DNA of 64,000 nucleotides from Falsiroseomonas selenitidurans (GTDB lineage: Bacteria; Pseudomonadota; Alphaproteobacteria; Acetobacterales; Acetobacteraceae), in contig NZ_JAAVNE010000007.1 in assembly GCF_012103215.1 (NCBI RefSeq), forward strand, positions 62,001 through 126,000, in the 5' to 3' direction. A program made the translations under genes and the position numbers. The notes below the pieces were generated by a model that was not told where the DNA came from, made no database searches, and saw only the letters and a list, made by a program, of their open reading frames with translations. This document shows positions 26,109-33,585 of the stretch, in pieces. Within the stretch, counting starts at the first letter, position 1, and the number at the start of each line of letters is the position of its first letter.

Positions 26109-27274
26109 CCCCCGAGACGATCCGGGCCAGCGCCTTCGTGGCGCATGGCGACATCCGCATCGAGGGGGCCGCCAGCGGCCCGCTCGCCGGCCTCACCTTC
26201 GCGGTGAAGGACCTGTTCGACGTGGCGGGCACGCGCAGCGGCTGGGGCAACCCCGACCGGCTGCGCGATGCGCCCCTGTCACTCAGCACCGCCAGCGCCC
26301 TGCTGCCGGCCCTGGACGCGGGCGCGACGCTGATCGGCAAGACCCATACGGATGAGATCGCCAGCGGCCTGTTCGGCGAGAACCCGCATTACGGCGCGCC
26401 GATCAACCCGCGCGCGCCGGACCGGGTGCCGGGCGGCTCCTCCTCCGGCTCCGCCGCGGCCGTGGCCGCCGGGCTGTGCGACTTCGCCTTCGGCACGGAT
26501 ACCGGCGGATCGGTGCGCGTGCCGTCCAGCTTCTGCGGGCTGTATGGCATCCGCACCACGCATGGCCGCGTCTCCGTCGCCGGCGTGATGCCGATGGCGC
26601 CCAGCATCGACACGGTCGGCTGGTTCGCCCGCGATGCCGCGCTGCTGCGCCGGGTGGGGGCGGTGTTCTTCGGCGAGGCGGACACCCCGGCGCCGCGGCT
26701 GCTGCTGGCCGAGGATGCCTTCGCCATCCCCGTGCCGGCCCTGGGGGCGGCGCTGTTCGGCGCGGCGCAGCGGCTTGGCGCCGCCACCCCCGTGACGCTG
26801 TACGAGGAAGGCGCCGCGCATTGGCTGGACACCTTCCGTCCGCTGCAACTCGGCGAATTGTGGACCACCCACGGCACCTGGGCGCGGGAGCCGGGCCGGG
26901 TGCTCAGCCCCGCCGTGGCGGACCGGCTGGAGCTGGCCGCGACGGTGACGCCGGACGCCATCGCCACCGCCTGGCGGGAGCGGGAGCGGCTGACGGCGCG
27001 GCTGCACGCGCTGCTGGGCCGGGACGGCGTGCTGGTGATCCCGACTGCGCACGACCTGCCGCCGCTGCGCGATGCGCCTGTCGCCGCGCAGATGGCCTTC
27101 CGCGACCGCACCTTGGCGCTGACCTGCGTCGCCAGCCTGTGCCGCCTGCCGCAGGTGAACATCCCGGCCGGCACGCTGGAGGGGGTGCCGATCGGGCTCT
27201 CGCTGGTGGGCGCGCCCTACCAGGACGCCGCCCTGCTCGCCGCCGCCGAGATGCTGGCGGAGCGCCTGGCATGA
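26105..27274 (+). CDS. Amidase-signature family hydrolase
   Basis: A 389-residue amidase with a full catalytic triad: Lys35 in FAVKDLFDV, cis-Ser112 in GGSSSGSAAAV and nucleophile Ser136 in GTDTGGSVRVPSS, with the family spacing of 24 residues between serines. The C-terminus (QVNIPAGTLEGVPIGLSLVG) is also typical. At this length it resembles AtzF/AMI1-like amidases more than GatA. It should split a carboxamide or ureide into acid and ammonia. It overlaps both neighbours by four bases. Confidence 0.92.
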   Translation: MTPETIRASAFVAHGDIRIEGAASGPLAGLTFAVKDLFDVAGTRSGWGNPDRLRDAPLSLSTASALLPALDAGATLIGKTHTDEIASGLFGENPHYGAPINPRAPDRVPGGSSSGSAAAVAAGLCDFAFGTDTGGSVRVPSSFCGLYGIRTTHGRVSVAGVMPMAPSIDTVGWFARDAALLRRVGAVFFGEADTPAPRLLLAEDAFAIPVPALGAALFGAAQRLGAATPVTLYEEGAAHWLDTFRPLQLGELWTTHGTWAREPGRVLSPAVADRLELAATVTPDAIATAWRERERLTARLHALLGRDGVLVIPTAHDLPPLRDAPVAAQMAFRDRTLALTCVASLCRLPQVNIPAGTLEGVPIGLSLVGAPYQDAALLAAAEMLAERLA

Positions 27275-28254
27275 CCGAGGCCCAGCGCCTGACCATCGGG
27301 GTCTCCGACTGCGACCGCGCCCGGGCCCTGGCCGAGGGACGGGTGGCGATCGACGGCGTGGCGGCGGAGGTGACGGTGATGCCGCTGCAGCCGCTGTTCA
27401 ACCTGCAGATGACGCACCACACCTTCGATTGCTGCGAATTCCCCATCGCCACCTGGCTGCGGCATTTCGACCGGCCGCAGCAGGAATACGTGGGAATCCC
27501 GGTCTTTCCCTCCCGTCATTTCCGCTTCTCCTGCGTCTTCGTGAACAAGGCGAAAGGGCTGACGAAGCCGGCCGATCTCGCCGGCCGCCGCGTCGGCACC
27601 ATGGTGTGGGACATGGCCGCCGCGGTCTGGCTGCGCGGCATCTTCGACGAGCATTACGCCCTGCCCTGGGACGCGCCCATCTACGTCAATGCAGGGCTGA
27701 ACGAGGCCCGCGCCGGGGAGGATCATCCGCAGCAATACCCGCCGGCCGCGCGCATCGAGCATGTGACGGACCGCAGCCTGTCGGCGATGCTCGAATCCGG
27801 GGAGATCGACGCACTCTACACCGCCCGCGCGCCGGACAGCTTCTTCAGTGCGCCGGACAAGGTGGGGCGGCTGTTTGCCGACCCGATGGCGGCGGAGCTC
27901 GACTACTTCGCACGCACGGGAATCTTCCCGCCGATGCACCTGATCGCGGTGAAGCGCCGCTTCGTGGAGGCGAATCCCGGGCTGCCGCGGGCGCTGCTGG
28001 CGGCTTTCGCGGAGTCGCAGCGCCTGGCGCGGCTGCGGCTGCATGACAGCGCCACCCTGGCGGTCGGCCTGCCCTTCCTGGCCCAGCAATTGGAGGAGAC
28101 GGAGCGTCTGCTGGGCCCCGCCTTCTGGTCCACCGGCTTTGCCGCGAACCGGGACATGTTCGCCACGCTGATCCGCTACATGCGGGCGGAGGGCCTGCTG
28201 CGGCGCGACCTGGCGCCGGAGGATCTGTTCCCCGCCAGCCTGCTGGAGAGCTGA
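27271..28254 (+). CDS. 4,5-dihydroxyphthalate decarboxylase-like protein (NMT1/periplasmic-binding fold)
   Basis: A 327-residue protein beginning LTIGVSDCDRARALAEGRVAIDGV, with IPVFPSRHFRFSCVFVNKAKG, LAGRRVGTMVWDMAAAVWLRGI and YFARTGIFPPMHLIAVKRRFVE. These follow the Pht5 family closely. No signal peptide is present, so it is unlikely to be a periplasmic receptor even though the fold is receptor-like. A cytoplasmic decarboxylase of an aromatic or heteroaromatic acid is the better guess. Automated annotation may call it an ABC substrate-binding protein. Confidence 0.75.
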   Translation: MTEAQRLTIGVSDCDRARALAEGRVAIDGVAAEVTVMPLQPLFNLQMTHHTFDCCEFPIATWLRHFDRPQQEYVGIPVFPSRHFRFSCVFVNKAKGLTKPADLAGRRVGTMVWDMAAAVWLRGIFDEHYALPWDAPIYVNAGLNEARAGEDHPQQYPPAARIEHVTDRSLSAMLESGEIDALYTARAPDSFFSAPDKVGRLFADPMAAELDYFARTGIFPPMHLIAVKRRFVEANPGLPRALLAAFAESQRLARLRLHDSATLAVGLPFLAQQLEETERLLGPAFWSTGFAANRDMFATLIRYMRAEGLLRRDLAPEDLFPASLLES

Positions 28255-28257
28255 GGC

Positions 28258-29286
28258 ATGGTCACCACCGACGACCGGGCGCAGCGCCTGCTGGAATCGG
28301 CCGCGAAGTTCCGCGCGCCCTTCCAGCTGGACCCGACGCTGGCGCTGTATTCGCCGCAGGACAATGTGGACAGCCTGGCGCATCCGCGCATCGCCGCCTG
28401 GATGAACTTCATCGGCCGCGACTATGTGCCGAAGCTGCCCGCGGCGCGGGAGCCTGTGCTGCTGCTGCTGCCCTGCACACGGACAAAGCCCTACATCCTG
28501 TCCACCGAGCATCGCCGCATCAACGCGGCGCTGCTGGAAGCCGGCTTTGTGCCCGCCGCGCCGGCCGAGCCGGTGCTGCTGGCCTTCCGCGCGGAAGGGG
28601 AGCCGGAGGCGCTGTTCAGCCTGGCGCCGCTGGTGCATCCGGATGGCGTGGTGGTGCATCGCGCGGTGATCAGCGAGCCGCTGGGCCTGGTGCCCTATGA
28701 GCACATGCTGGCATGGCCCGGCGGCACCTCCCCGGCCGTGCTGTATGACGATCCCGGCCTGTTCGAGGATCGCGGCAATGCGGTCTCCCCCTGGCGGGCG
28801 GATTGCACGGCGGAGCGGGTTTCCGCCACGCGGTGGAAATGGGGGCCGGCGGAAAAGCGCGCCTATGTGGCCATGCACAACGCCATGGCGGAGGCGGTGG
28901 CGACCGCGCTGGCGCGCTTCGGCGGTGTGTATGCGCGCCGCATTTCCTGGGTCGCGCCGGGGCTGACGCATCGCAGCTTCGTGCTGGCGAAGGCGGAGCG
29001 CGCGGCGCATGGCATCGTCGCCACGCGCCAGGTGGGGGCGGAGCGCCTGGCGCTGACCGGGGCCAACGACCTGCTGCCGCCGGCGCTCGCCCTGACGGCG
29101 CTGCCGACGCGGCCGCAATGCGCCGCGGCGCTGGCCCGTCTGGCGCAGCGGCTGGGCCGGAGCCCGGCGGAGGCGGCGGGCCATTTCGGCCGCGGCGGCG
29201 GCGATGCCACGCCGCTGGCCCTGCCGGAACTGCTGGAGGACCTGCTGGCGGCGGTGCTGCCCGGGCCGCGGGCCAGGGCGGCCTAG
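28258..29286 (+). CDS. Protein with the archaeosine synthase (ArcS / DUF5591) core motif
   Basis: A 342-residue soluble protein. Residues 72-85 read PCTRTKPYILSTEH, an exact match to PC-x3-KPY-x2-S-x2-H, the signature of archaeal ArcS, which joins lysine to the nitrile of preQ0 in tRNA. The following ISEPLGLVPYEHMLAWP also matches the ArcS SPLGxVPxE region. No TGT catalytic domain or PUA domain is obvious. It is the last gene of the operon, three bases after the previous stop, and its TAG is one base from the convergent HdeD stop. A bacterial ArcS-like enzyme acting on a free heterocyclic nitrile is speculation; homology by motif is what I see. Confidence 0.6.
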   Translation: MVTTDDRAQRLLESAAKFRAPFQLDPTLALYSPQDNVDSLAHPRIAAWMNFIGRDYVPKLPAAREPVLLLLPCTRTKPYILSTEHRRINAALLEAGFVPAAPAEPVLLAFRAEGEPEALFSLAPLVHPDGVVVHRAVISEPLGLVPYEHMLAWPGGTSPAVLYDDPGLFEDRGNAVSPWRADCTAERVSATRWKWGPAEKRAYVAMHNAMAEAVATALARFGGVYARRISWVAPGLTHRSFVLAKAERAAHGIVATRQVGAERLALTGANDLLPPALALTALPTRPQCAAALARLAQRLGRSPAEAAGHFGRGGGDATPLALPELLEDLLAAVLPGPRARAA

Positions 29287-29287
29287 G

Positions 29288-29875
29288 CTAGCCCCTCTGC
29301 GGCGTGGCGTCCGGCCCATGCGGGTCCTGCGCCACCCGGCGCAGGCGCCAGCCCAGCGCGATGAACATGCCGCCGGCCAGGATGGCCTGCGCCGCCACCA
29401 GCCAGATCAGCGCCAGCAGGCCAAGGCCGGGCGAGGCGATCATCCACCCGCCCACCAGCACCGCCAGCGCGCCCAGCAGCCCCATCAGGATGCTGCCGCT
29501 TCGGAAGGCCAGCACCAGGCGGATCACGCCCACCACCATCGACCAGGCCCCCAGCATCACCACCAGCAGCAGGGCGGAGACCGCCGGCAGCAGCAGGATC
29601 GCCACCGCCGCAGCGAGGGAGGCGACGCCATCCACCCAGAGCCAGGTCCTTGAATGACCCGCCCCGCCGCGCACCGCCTGGGTGATGGAGGACACGCCAT
29701 CGATCGCCAGGAAGGCCGCCAGGAAGCCCAGGATCAGCGCAAGCCCGATTCCCGGCAGCAGCAGCGCCACCAGCCCGAACAGGATGCCCGCCAGGCCGCG
29801 CAGCAGCATCAGCCACCAGCCCCGCGCCAGCAGCCGCATCTCCGCGAAGCGCCCCATCGCCCTTGCATCCGACAT
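29288..29875 (-). CDS. HdeD-like DUF308 membrane protein
   Basis: A 195-residue protein with six hydrophobic helices, arranged as the internal repeats of HdeD: WWLMLLRGLAGILFGLVALLLP, LILGFLAAFLAIDGVSSI, then VGGWMIASPGLGLLALIWLVAAQAILAGG-type helices towards the end. HdeD proteins are linked to acid resistance in enterics; the function here is unknown. GGTGAGG before ATG 29875 supports the start. It converges on the twelve-gene operon with one base between stops. Confidence 0.85.
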   Translation of the reverse strand: MSDARAMGRFAEMRLLARGWWLMLLRGLAGILFGLVALLLPGIGLALILGFLAAFLAIDGVSSITQAVRGGAGHSRTWLWVDGVASLAAAVAILLLPAVSALLLVVMLGAWSMVVGVIRLVLAFRSGSILMGLLGALAVLVGGWMIASPGLGLLALIWLVAAQAILAGGMFIALGWRLRRVAQDPHGPDATPQRG

Positions 29876-29937
29876 GCCCTCACCCCCTTCGCTGCTGCGG
29901 TCGTAACGCGGTGTCCTACCCAATCCCCTCGCTCGGC

Positions 29938-29961
29938 GGCTGCGCCCTGTGGCGCGCAGCC
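29938..29961 (-). terminator. Hairpin after the Lrp-family gene
   Basis: GGCTGCGC (29938-29945) and GCGCAGCC (29954-29961) form an 8-bp stem with an 8-base loop. A second small hairpin GCCGGC-GGAT-GCCGGC follows at 29964-29979. They lie 45-85 bases beyond the regulator stop on the minus strand, without a U-run. Confidence 0.4.
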
Positions 29962-30022
29962 AGGCCGGCGGATGCCGGCGTTGGCGATTGAGGTGATCGG
30001 CCATGATCGCCGGGGCTGGGTG

Positions 30023-30487
30023 TCACACGGGCAGTGGCGCCTCCGCGATCACTTCCTCGATGACCGCATAGGTGTGGCTGGCCTTCACCCCCGGCAGGCT
30101 GAGCAGCACCTCCCCCAGGAAGCGGCGATAGGCCGCCATGTCGGCGACACGCGCCTTCACCAGGTAGTCGAAGCCGCCGGCCACCATGTGGCATTCCAGC
30201 ACCGCCGGCACCCGCTTCACCGCCGTGGCGAAGCGGTCGAAGGCGTCCGGCGTGGTGTGGTCAAGGCTGATCTCGACGAAGACCAGCAGGCCGAGCCCGA
30301 TCCGCGCTGCATCCAGCCGCGCCCCCCAACCGGTGATGATTCCCATCGATTGCAGCCGCCGCAGCCGTTCCGAGGCGGCGGAGGGGGAAAGCCCCACCTG
30401 CGCCGCCATCTCCGCCACCGTGGCGCGGCCCTCGCGTTGCAGCAGCGCCAGCAGGCGGCGGTCGATGCGGTCGATATCGTGGTCCAT
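30023..30487 (-). CDS. Lrp/AsnC-family regulator, probable proline-responsive PutR
   Basis: A 154-residue Lrp-type protein. The N-terminal HTH covers IDRRLLALLQREGRATVAEM and VGLSPSAASERLRRLQSMGII, and the C-terminal RAM ligand domain includes GLLVFVEISLDHTTPDAF and VLECHMVAGGFDYLVKARV. I chose ATG 30487; an upstream reading adds residues encoded in the operator. The gene is divergent from putA, the arrangement known for PutR of alphaproteobacteria, where proline turns on putA. Two overlapping palindromes lie in the 71-base gap. Confidence 0.88.
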   Translation of the reverse strand: MDHDIDRIDRRLLALLQREGRATVAEMAAQVGLSPSAASERLRRLQSMGIITGWGARLDAARIGLGLLVFVEISLDHTTPDAFDRFATAVKRVPAVLECHMVAGGFDYLVKARVADMAAYRRFLGEVLLSLPGVKASHTYAVIEEVIAEAPLPV

Positions 30488-30490
30488 GCC

Positions 30491-30513
30491 TGGATCTGCC
30501 GTTGATCCAACGG
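30491..30513. promoter_or_regulatory. Probable PutR/Lrp operator between the regulator and putA
   Basis: Two overlapping perfect palindromes: TGGATC-N7-GATCCA (30491-30509) and CCGTTG-ATC-CAACGG (30499-30513). The second is a 15-base 6-3-6 site, the usual size of an Lrp dimer site. It starts four bases beyond the regulator ATG and 46 bases before the putA start, so one site could serve autoregulation and putA activation. Confidence 0.6.
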
Positions 30514-30558
30514 TCATACACGGAAAGATTCCGCTCCATCCACGGCGCATCCGGCTTC

Positions 30559-33516
30559 ATGCTGCGGGCCATGTTCCAAGCCCCCTACGCCCCGCCCGAG
30601 GAAGCCGCGCGCGCCGCGCTGCTGGCCGCCGCCCCCGCCCCGCGCCCGGAGGCGCAACCCCTGGCCCGCGCGCTGGCGGAGGCGGCGCGCGAAGGCGGTG
30701 GGCCGCTGGCGGTGGAGGAGATCCTGCGCGGCTGGCCGCTGTCCACGCGGGAAGGCCTGGCGCTGATGGCGCTGGCCGAGGCGCTGCTGCGGGTGCCGGA
30801 CGATGCGACGGCGGATGCATTGATCGCGGAGAAGCTGGCGGAGGGCGATTGGCGCCAGCATGCGGAGGGTTTCGCCGGCGCCGCCTCCGGCTGGGCGCTG
30901 GCCATGGGGGCGCGGCTGGTCGGGCCGGGGGAGACGCCGGGCGGCGTGCTGGCGCCGATGGCCAGGCGTCTCGGCGTGCCGGCGGTGCGCCAGGCGGCGC
31001 GCCAGGCGGTGCGGCTGATGGGCGGGCAGTTCGTGCTGGGCGAGACGATCGAGGAGGCGCTCGGCCGGTCCGCGAAGGGTGCGCGCCATTCCTACGACAT
31101 GCTGGGGGAGGGCGCGCGCACCGCGGCAGACGCGAAAAAGTACCTGGGTGCCTACCACGCGGCCTGTGCGGCCATCGGCCGCGCGGCGCGGGGTTCGCTG
31201 CCGGATCGGCCGGGGCTGTCCGTGAAGCTCTCGGCCATCCACCCGCGGTACGAGGCGGTGTCGCGCGACCGCGTGATGGCGGAGATGGTGCCGGACCTCA
31301 TCGCGCTGGCCCAGGCGGCGCGCGCCCACGACCTGAACCTGACGCTGGATGCCGAGGAGGCGGACCGGCTTGAACTGTCGCTCGAGATCTTCGACCGGCT
31401 GCTGACGGAGCCGAGCCTGGCGGGCTGGGAAGGGCTGGGCCTTGCCGTGCAGGCCTATCAGAAGCGCGCCGGCGCGGTGGTGTCCTGGCTGGCGGATCGG
31501 GCCGCGGCGACCGGGCGGCGGCTGATGGTGCGGCTGGTGAAGGGTGCCTATTGGGATGCCGAGATCAAGCGGGCGCAGGAGCGCGGCCTGGCGGATTTCC
31601 CGGTCTGGACGCGCAAGGCGGCAACCGACCTGGCCTGGCTGACCCATGCGGCCGCGCTGCTCGATGTGGCCAGGCAGGGCCGCATCTTTCCCCAATTCGC
31701 CACCCACAACGCGGCGAGCATCGCGGAGGCCCTGGCGCTGGCGGCGGCGAAGGGCGTGAACCCGGGGAAATTCGAGTTCCAGCGCCTGCACGGCATGGGC
31801 GGGGCGCTGTATGCGAGGCTGGCGGAGAGGCGGCCGGATGTGGCGCTGCGCCTCTACGCGCCGGTCGGCGTGCATGAGGACCTGCTGGCCTATCTGGTGC
31901 GGCGCCTGCTGGAAAATGGCGCCAATGGCGGCTTTGTCGCCGCGGTGGCGGATGAGGCTGTGCCGCTGGAGCGGCTGCTGCGGCATCCGTCGGTGGCCTT
32001 GTCCGAAGGGCCGCCACGGCATCCGCGGGTGAAGCGCCCCGGCGATCTCTTCGGCGCGCGGCCGAACAGTCGCGGCGTGGAATTCGGGGAGCGCGCGGCC
32101 CTCGCCGCGCTGGTCGCCGCGCGCGATGCGGCGCCGGCGCTGCCGGATGTGCCGGCGGTCGATCCGAACGCCGCCATGGCGCGCGCGGAAGCGGCCTTCC
32201 CGGGCTGGAACGCGACGCCCGTGGCCCGGCGCGCCGCAATCCTGCGCCGTGCCGCCGATGCGCTGGAGGCGGGCTCGGGCCGATTCATGGCGGCAATCCA
32301 GGAGGAGGGCTTCCGCACGCTGGACGACGCGCTGTCCGAACTGCGGGAGGCGGTCGATTTCTGTCGCTTCTACGCGGATGAGGCGGTGCGCCTCGGCACC
32401 CCCGCTTCGCTGCCCGGCCCGGTCGGGGAGAGCAATGTGCTGAGCCTGTCCGGGCGCGGCGTGTTCCTGGCGATCTCGCCGTGGAACTTCCCGCTGGCCA
32501 TCTTCCTGGGCCAGGTGGCGGCGGCGCTGGTGGCGGGGAATGCCGTGGTGGCGAAGCCGGCGCCGCAGACGCCGCGCATCGCGGGCCTCGCCGCCGCCGT
32601 GCTGCATGAGGCGGGGCTGCCACAGGATGCGCTGGTGCTGGTGCCGGGCGGGCCGGACGTCGGCGCGGCGCTTGTCGCGCATCCGGCGGTGGCGGGCATC
32701 GCCTTCACCGGCAGCACGGCGACGGCGCGTGCCATCAACCGCGCGCTGGCGGCGAAGGACGGGCCGATCGTCCCGCTGATCGCCGAGACCGGCGGGCTGA
32801 ACGCCATGGTGGTGGATGCGACGGCGCTGCCGGAACAGGTGACGGACGACGTGTTGACCAGCGCCTTCCGCTCCGCCGGCCAGCGCTGCTCGGCGCTGCG
32901 GCTGCTGTGTGTGCAGGCGGAAGCGGCGGACCGGATGCTGGCGATGATCGCCGGCGCGGCGCGCGAACTGCGCCTCGGCGACCCGCGCGACCCCGCCACG
33001 CATGTCGGGCCGCTGATCGATGCCGAGGCGAAGGCGCGCATTGAGGCCTGGCTTGCGACGCTGCCGGATGGCGCGCGGGAGGTGTTTCGCCATCCTGCGG
33101 CCGAACCCGCGGCATTCCTGGCGCCGCGCATCGTCGCATTGCGGCGGGTGGAGGATCTGAATCGCGAAATATTCGGCCCCGTGCTGCATGTGGTGCGCTG
33201 GCGCGGGGCGGAGGAGGCGGCGCTGCTGCGGGCGCTGGCCGGCACGGGCTACGGCCTGACGCTCGGCGTGCAGAGCCGGCGGGCGGGATTTGCCGCGCGC
33301 GTCGCGGCGGCGGTGCCGGCGGGCAATGTCTATGTGAACCGCAACATGGTCGGCGCCGTGGTTGGCAGCCAGCCCTTCGGCGGCCAGGGGCTTTCCGGCA
33401 CCGGGCCCAAGGCTGGCGGGCCGCATTACCTGCCGCGCTTCATGGTCGAGAGGGTGATCACGGTGAACACCGCGGCGGCGGGTGGCGATGCGGCGCTGCT
33501 GGCGGAAGGCGAATAG
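30559..33516 (+). CDS. putA: Bifunctional proline dehydrogenase / L-glutamate gamma-semialdehyde dehydrogenase PutA
   Basis: About 985 residues, the size of short PutA proteins that lack an N-terminal ribbon-helix-helix DNA-binding domain. The PRODH barrel has VKLSAIHPRYE, RLVKGAYWDAEIK, FATHNAASIAEAL and FEFQRLHGMGG. The aldehyde dehydrogenase half has SPWNFPLAIFLG, catalytic Glu743 in AETGGLNAM and Cys777 in AGQRCSALR. It oxidises proline to glutamate, channelling P5C internally and passing electrons to quinone. The start is uncertain between ATG 30559, ATG 30571 and a TTG at 30502; none has a clear Shine-Dalgarno sequence. Because it lacks a DNA-binding domain, control falls to the divergent Lrp-type gene. 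Confidence 0.95.
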   Translation: MLRAMFQAPYAPPEEAARAALLAAAPAPRPEAQPLARALAEAAREGGGPLAVEEILRGWPLSTREGLALMALAEALLRVPDDATADALIAEKLAEGDWRQHAEGFAGAASGWALAMGARLVGPGETPGGVLAPMARRLGVPAVRQAARQAVRLMGGQFVLGETIEEALGRSAKGARHSYDMLGEGARTAADAKKYLGAYHAACAAIGRAARGSLPDRPGLSVKLSAIHPRYEAVSRDRVMAEMVPDLIALAQAARAHDLNLTLDAEEADRLELSLEIFDRLLTEPSLAGWEGLGLAVQAYQKRAGAVVSWLADRAAATGRRLMVRLVKGAYWDAEIKRAQERGLADFPVWTRKAATDLAWLTHAAALLDVARQGRIFPQFATHNAASIAEALALAAAKGVNPGKFEFQRLHGMGGALYARLAERRPDVALRLYAPVGVHEDLLAYLVRRLLENGANGGFVAAVADEAVPLERLLRHPSVALSEGPPRHPRVKRPGDLFGARPNSRGVEFGERAALAALVAARDAAPALPDVPAVDPNAAMARAEAAFPGWNATPVARRAAILRRAADALEAGSGRFMAAIQEEGFRTLDDALSELREAVDFCRFYADEAVRLGTPASLPGPVGESNVLSLSGRGVFLAISPWNFPLAIFLGQVAAALVAGNAVVAKPAPQTPRIAGLAAAVLHEAGLPQDALVLVPGGPDVGAALVAHPAVAGIAFTGSTATARAINRALAAKDGPIVPLIAETGGLNAMVVDATALPEQVTDDVLTSAFRSAGQRCSALRLLCVQAEAADRMLAMIAGAARELRLGDPRDPATHVGPLIDAEAKARIEAWLATLPDGAREVFRHPAAEPAAFLAPRIVALRRVEDLNREIFGPVLHVVRWRGAEEAALLRALAGTGYGLTLGVQSRRAGFAARVAAAVPAGNVYVNRNMVGAVVGSQPFGGQGLSGTGPKAGGPHYLPRFMVERVITVNTAAAGGDAALLAEGE

Positions 33517-33521
33517 GTCGC

Positions 33522-33574
33522 TGACAGGCAAGCATATGTCGCATGGGGGCTAGTATTGCCGCCGCCGCCTGTCA
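33522..33574. repeat. Inverted repeat in the putA-soxB gap
   Basis: TGACAGGC (33522-33529) and GCCTGTCA (33567-33574) are perfect inverted copies flanking 37 bases that include an AT-richer stretch (AGCATATGTCGC, CTAGTATTG). It lies entirely within the 69-base putA-soxB gap. It could be a regulator loop site or the soxB promoter region; no regulator gene for sox is visible nearby. Confidence 0.4.
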
Positions 33575-33585
33575 CCCTGGTGGCC

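Noticed and set aside
27271..28254. Second ABC solute receptor
   Set aside because: The fold is receptor-like but there is no signal peptide and the sequence follows the 4,5-dihydroxyphthalate decarboxylase family.
30514..33531. 1005-codon open frame opposite putA
   Set aside because: His/Arg/Gln-rich low-complexity product with no family features; PutA on the other strand is unambiguous.
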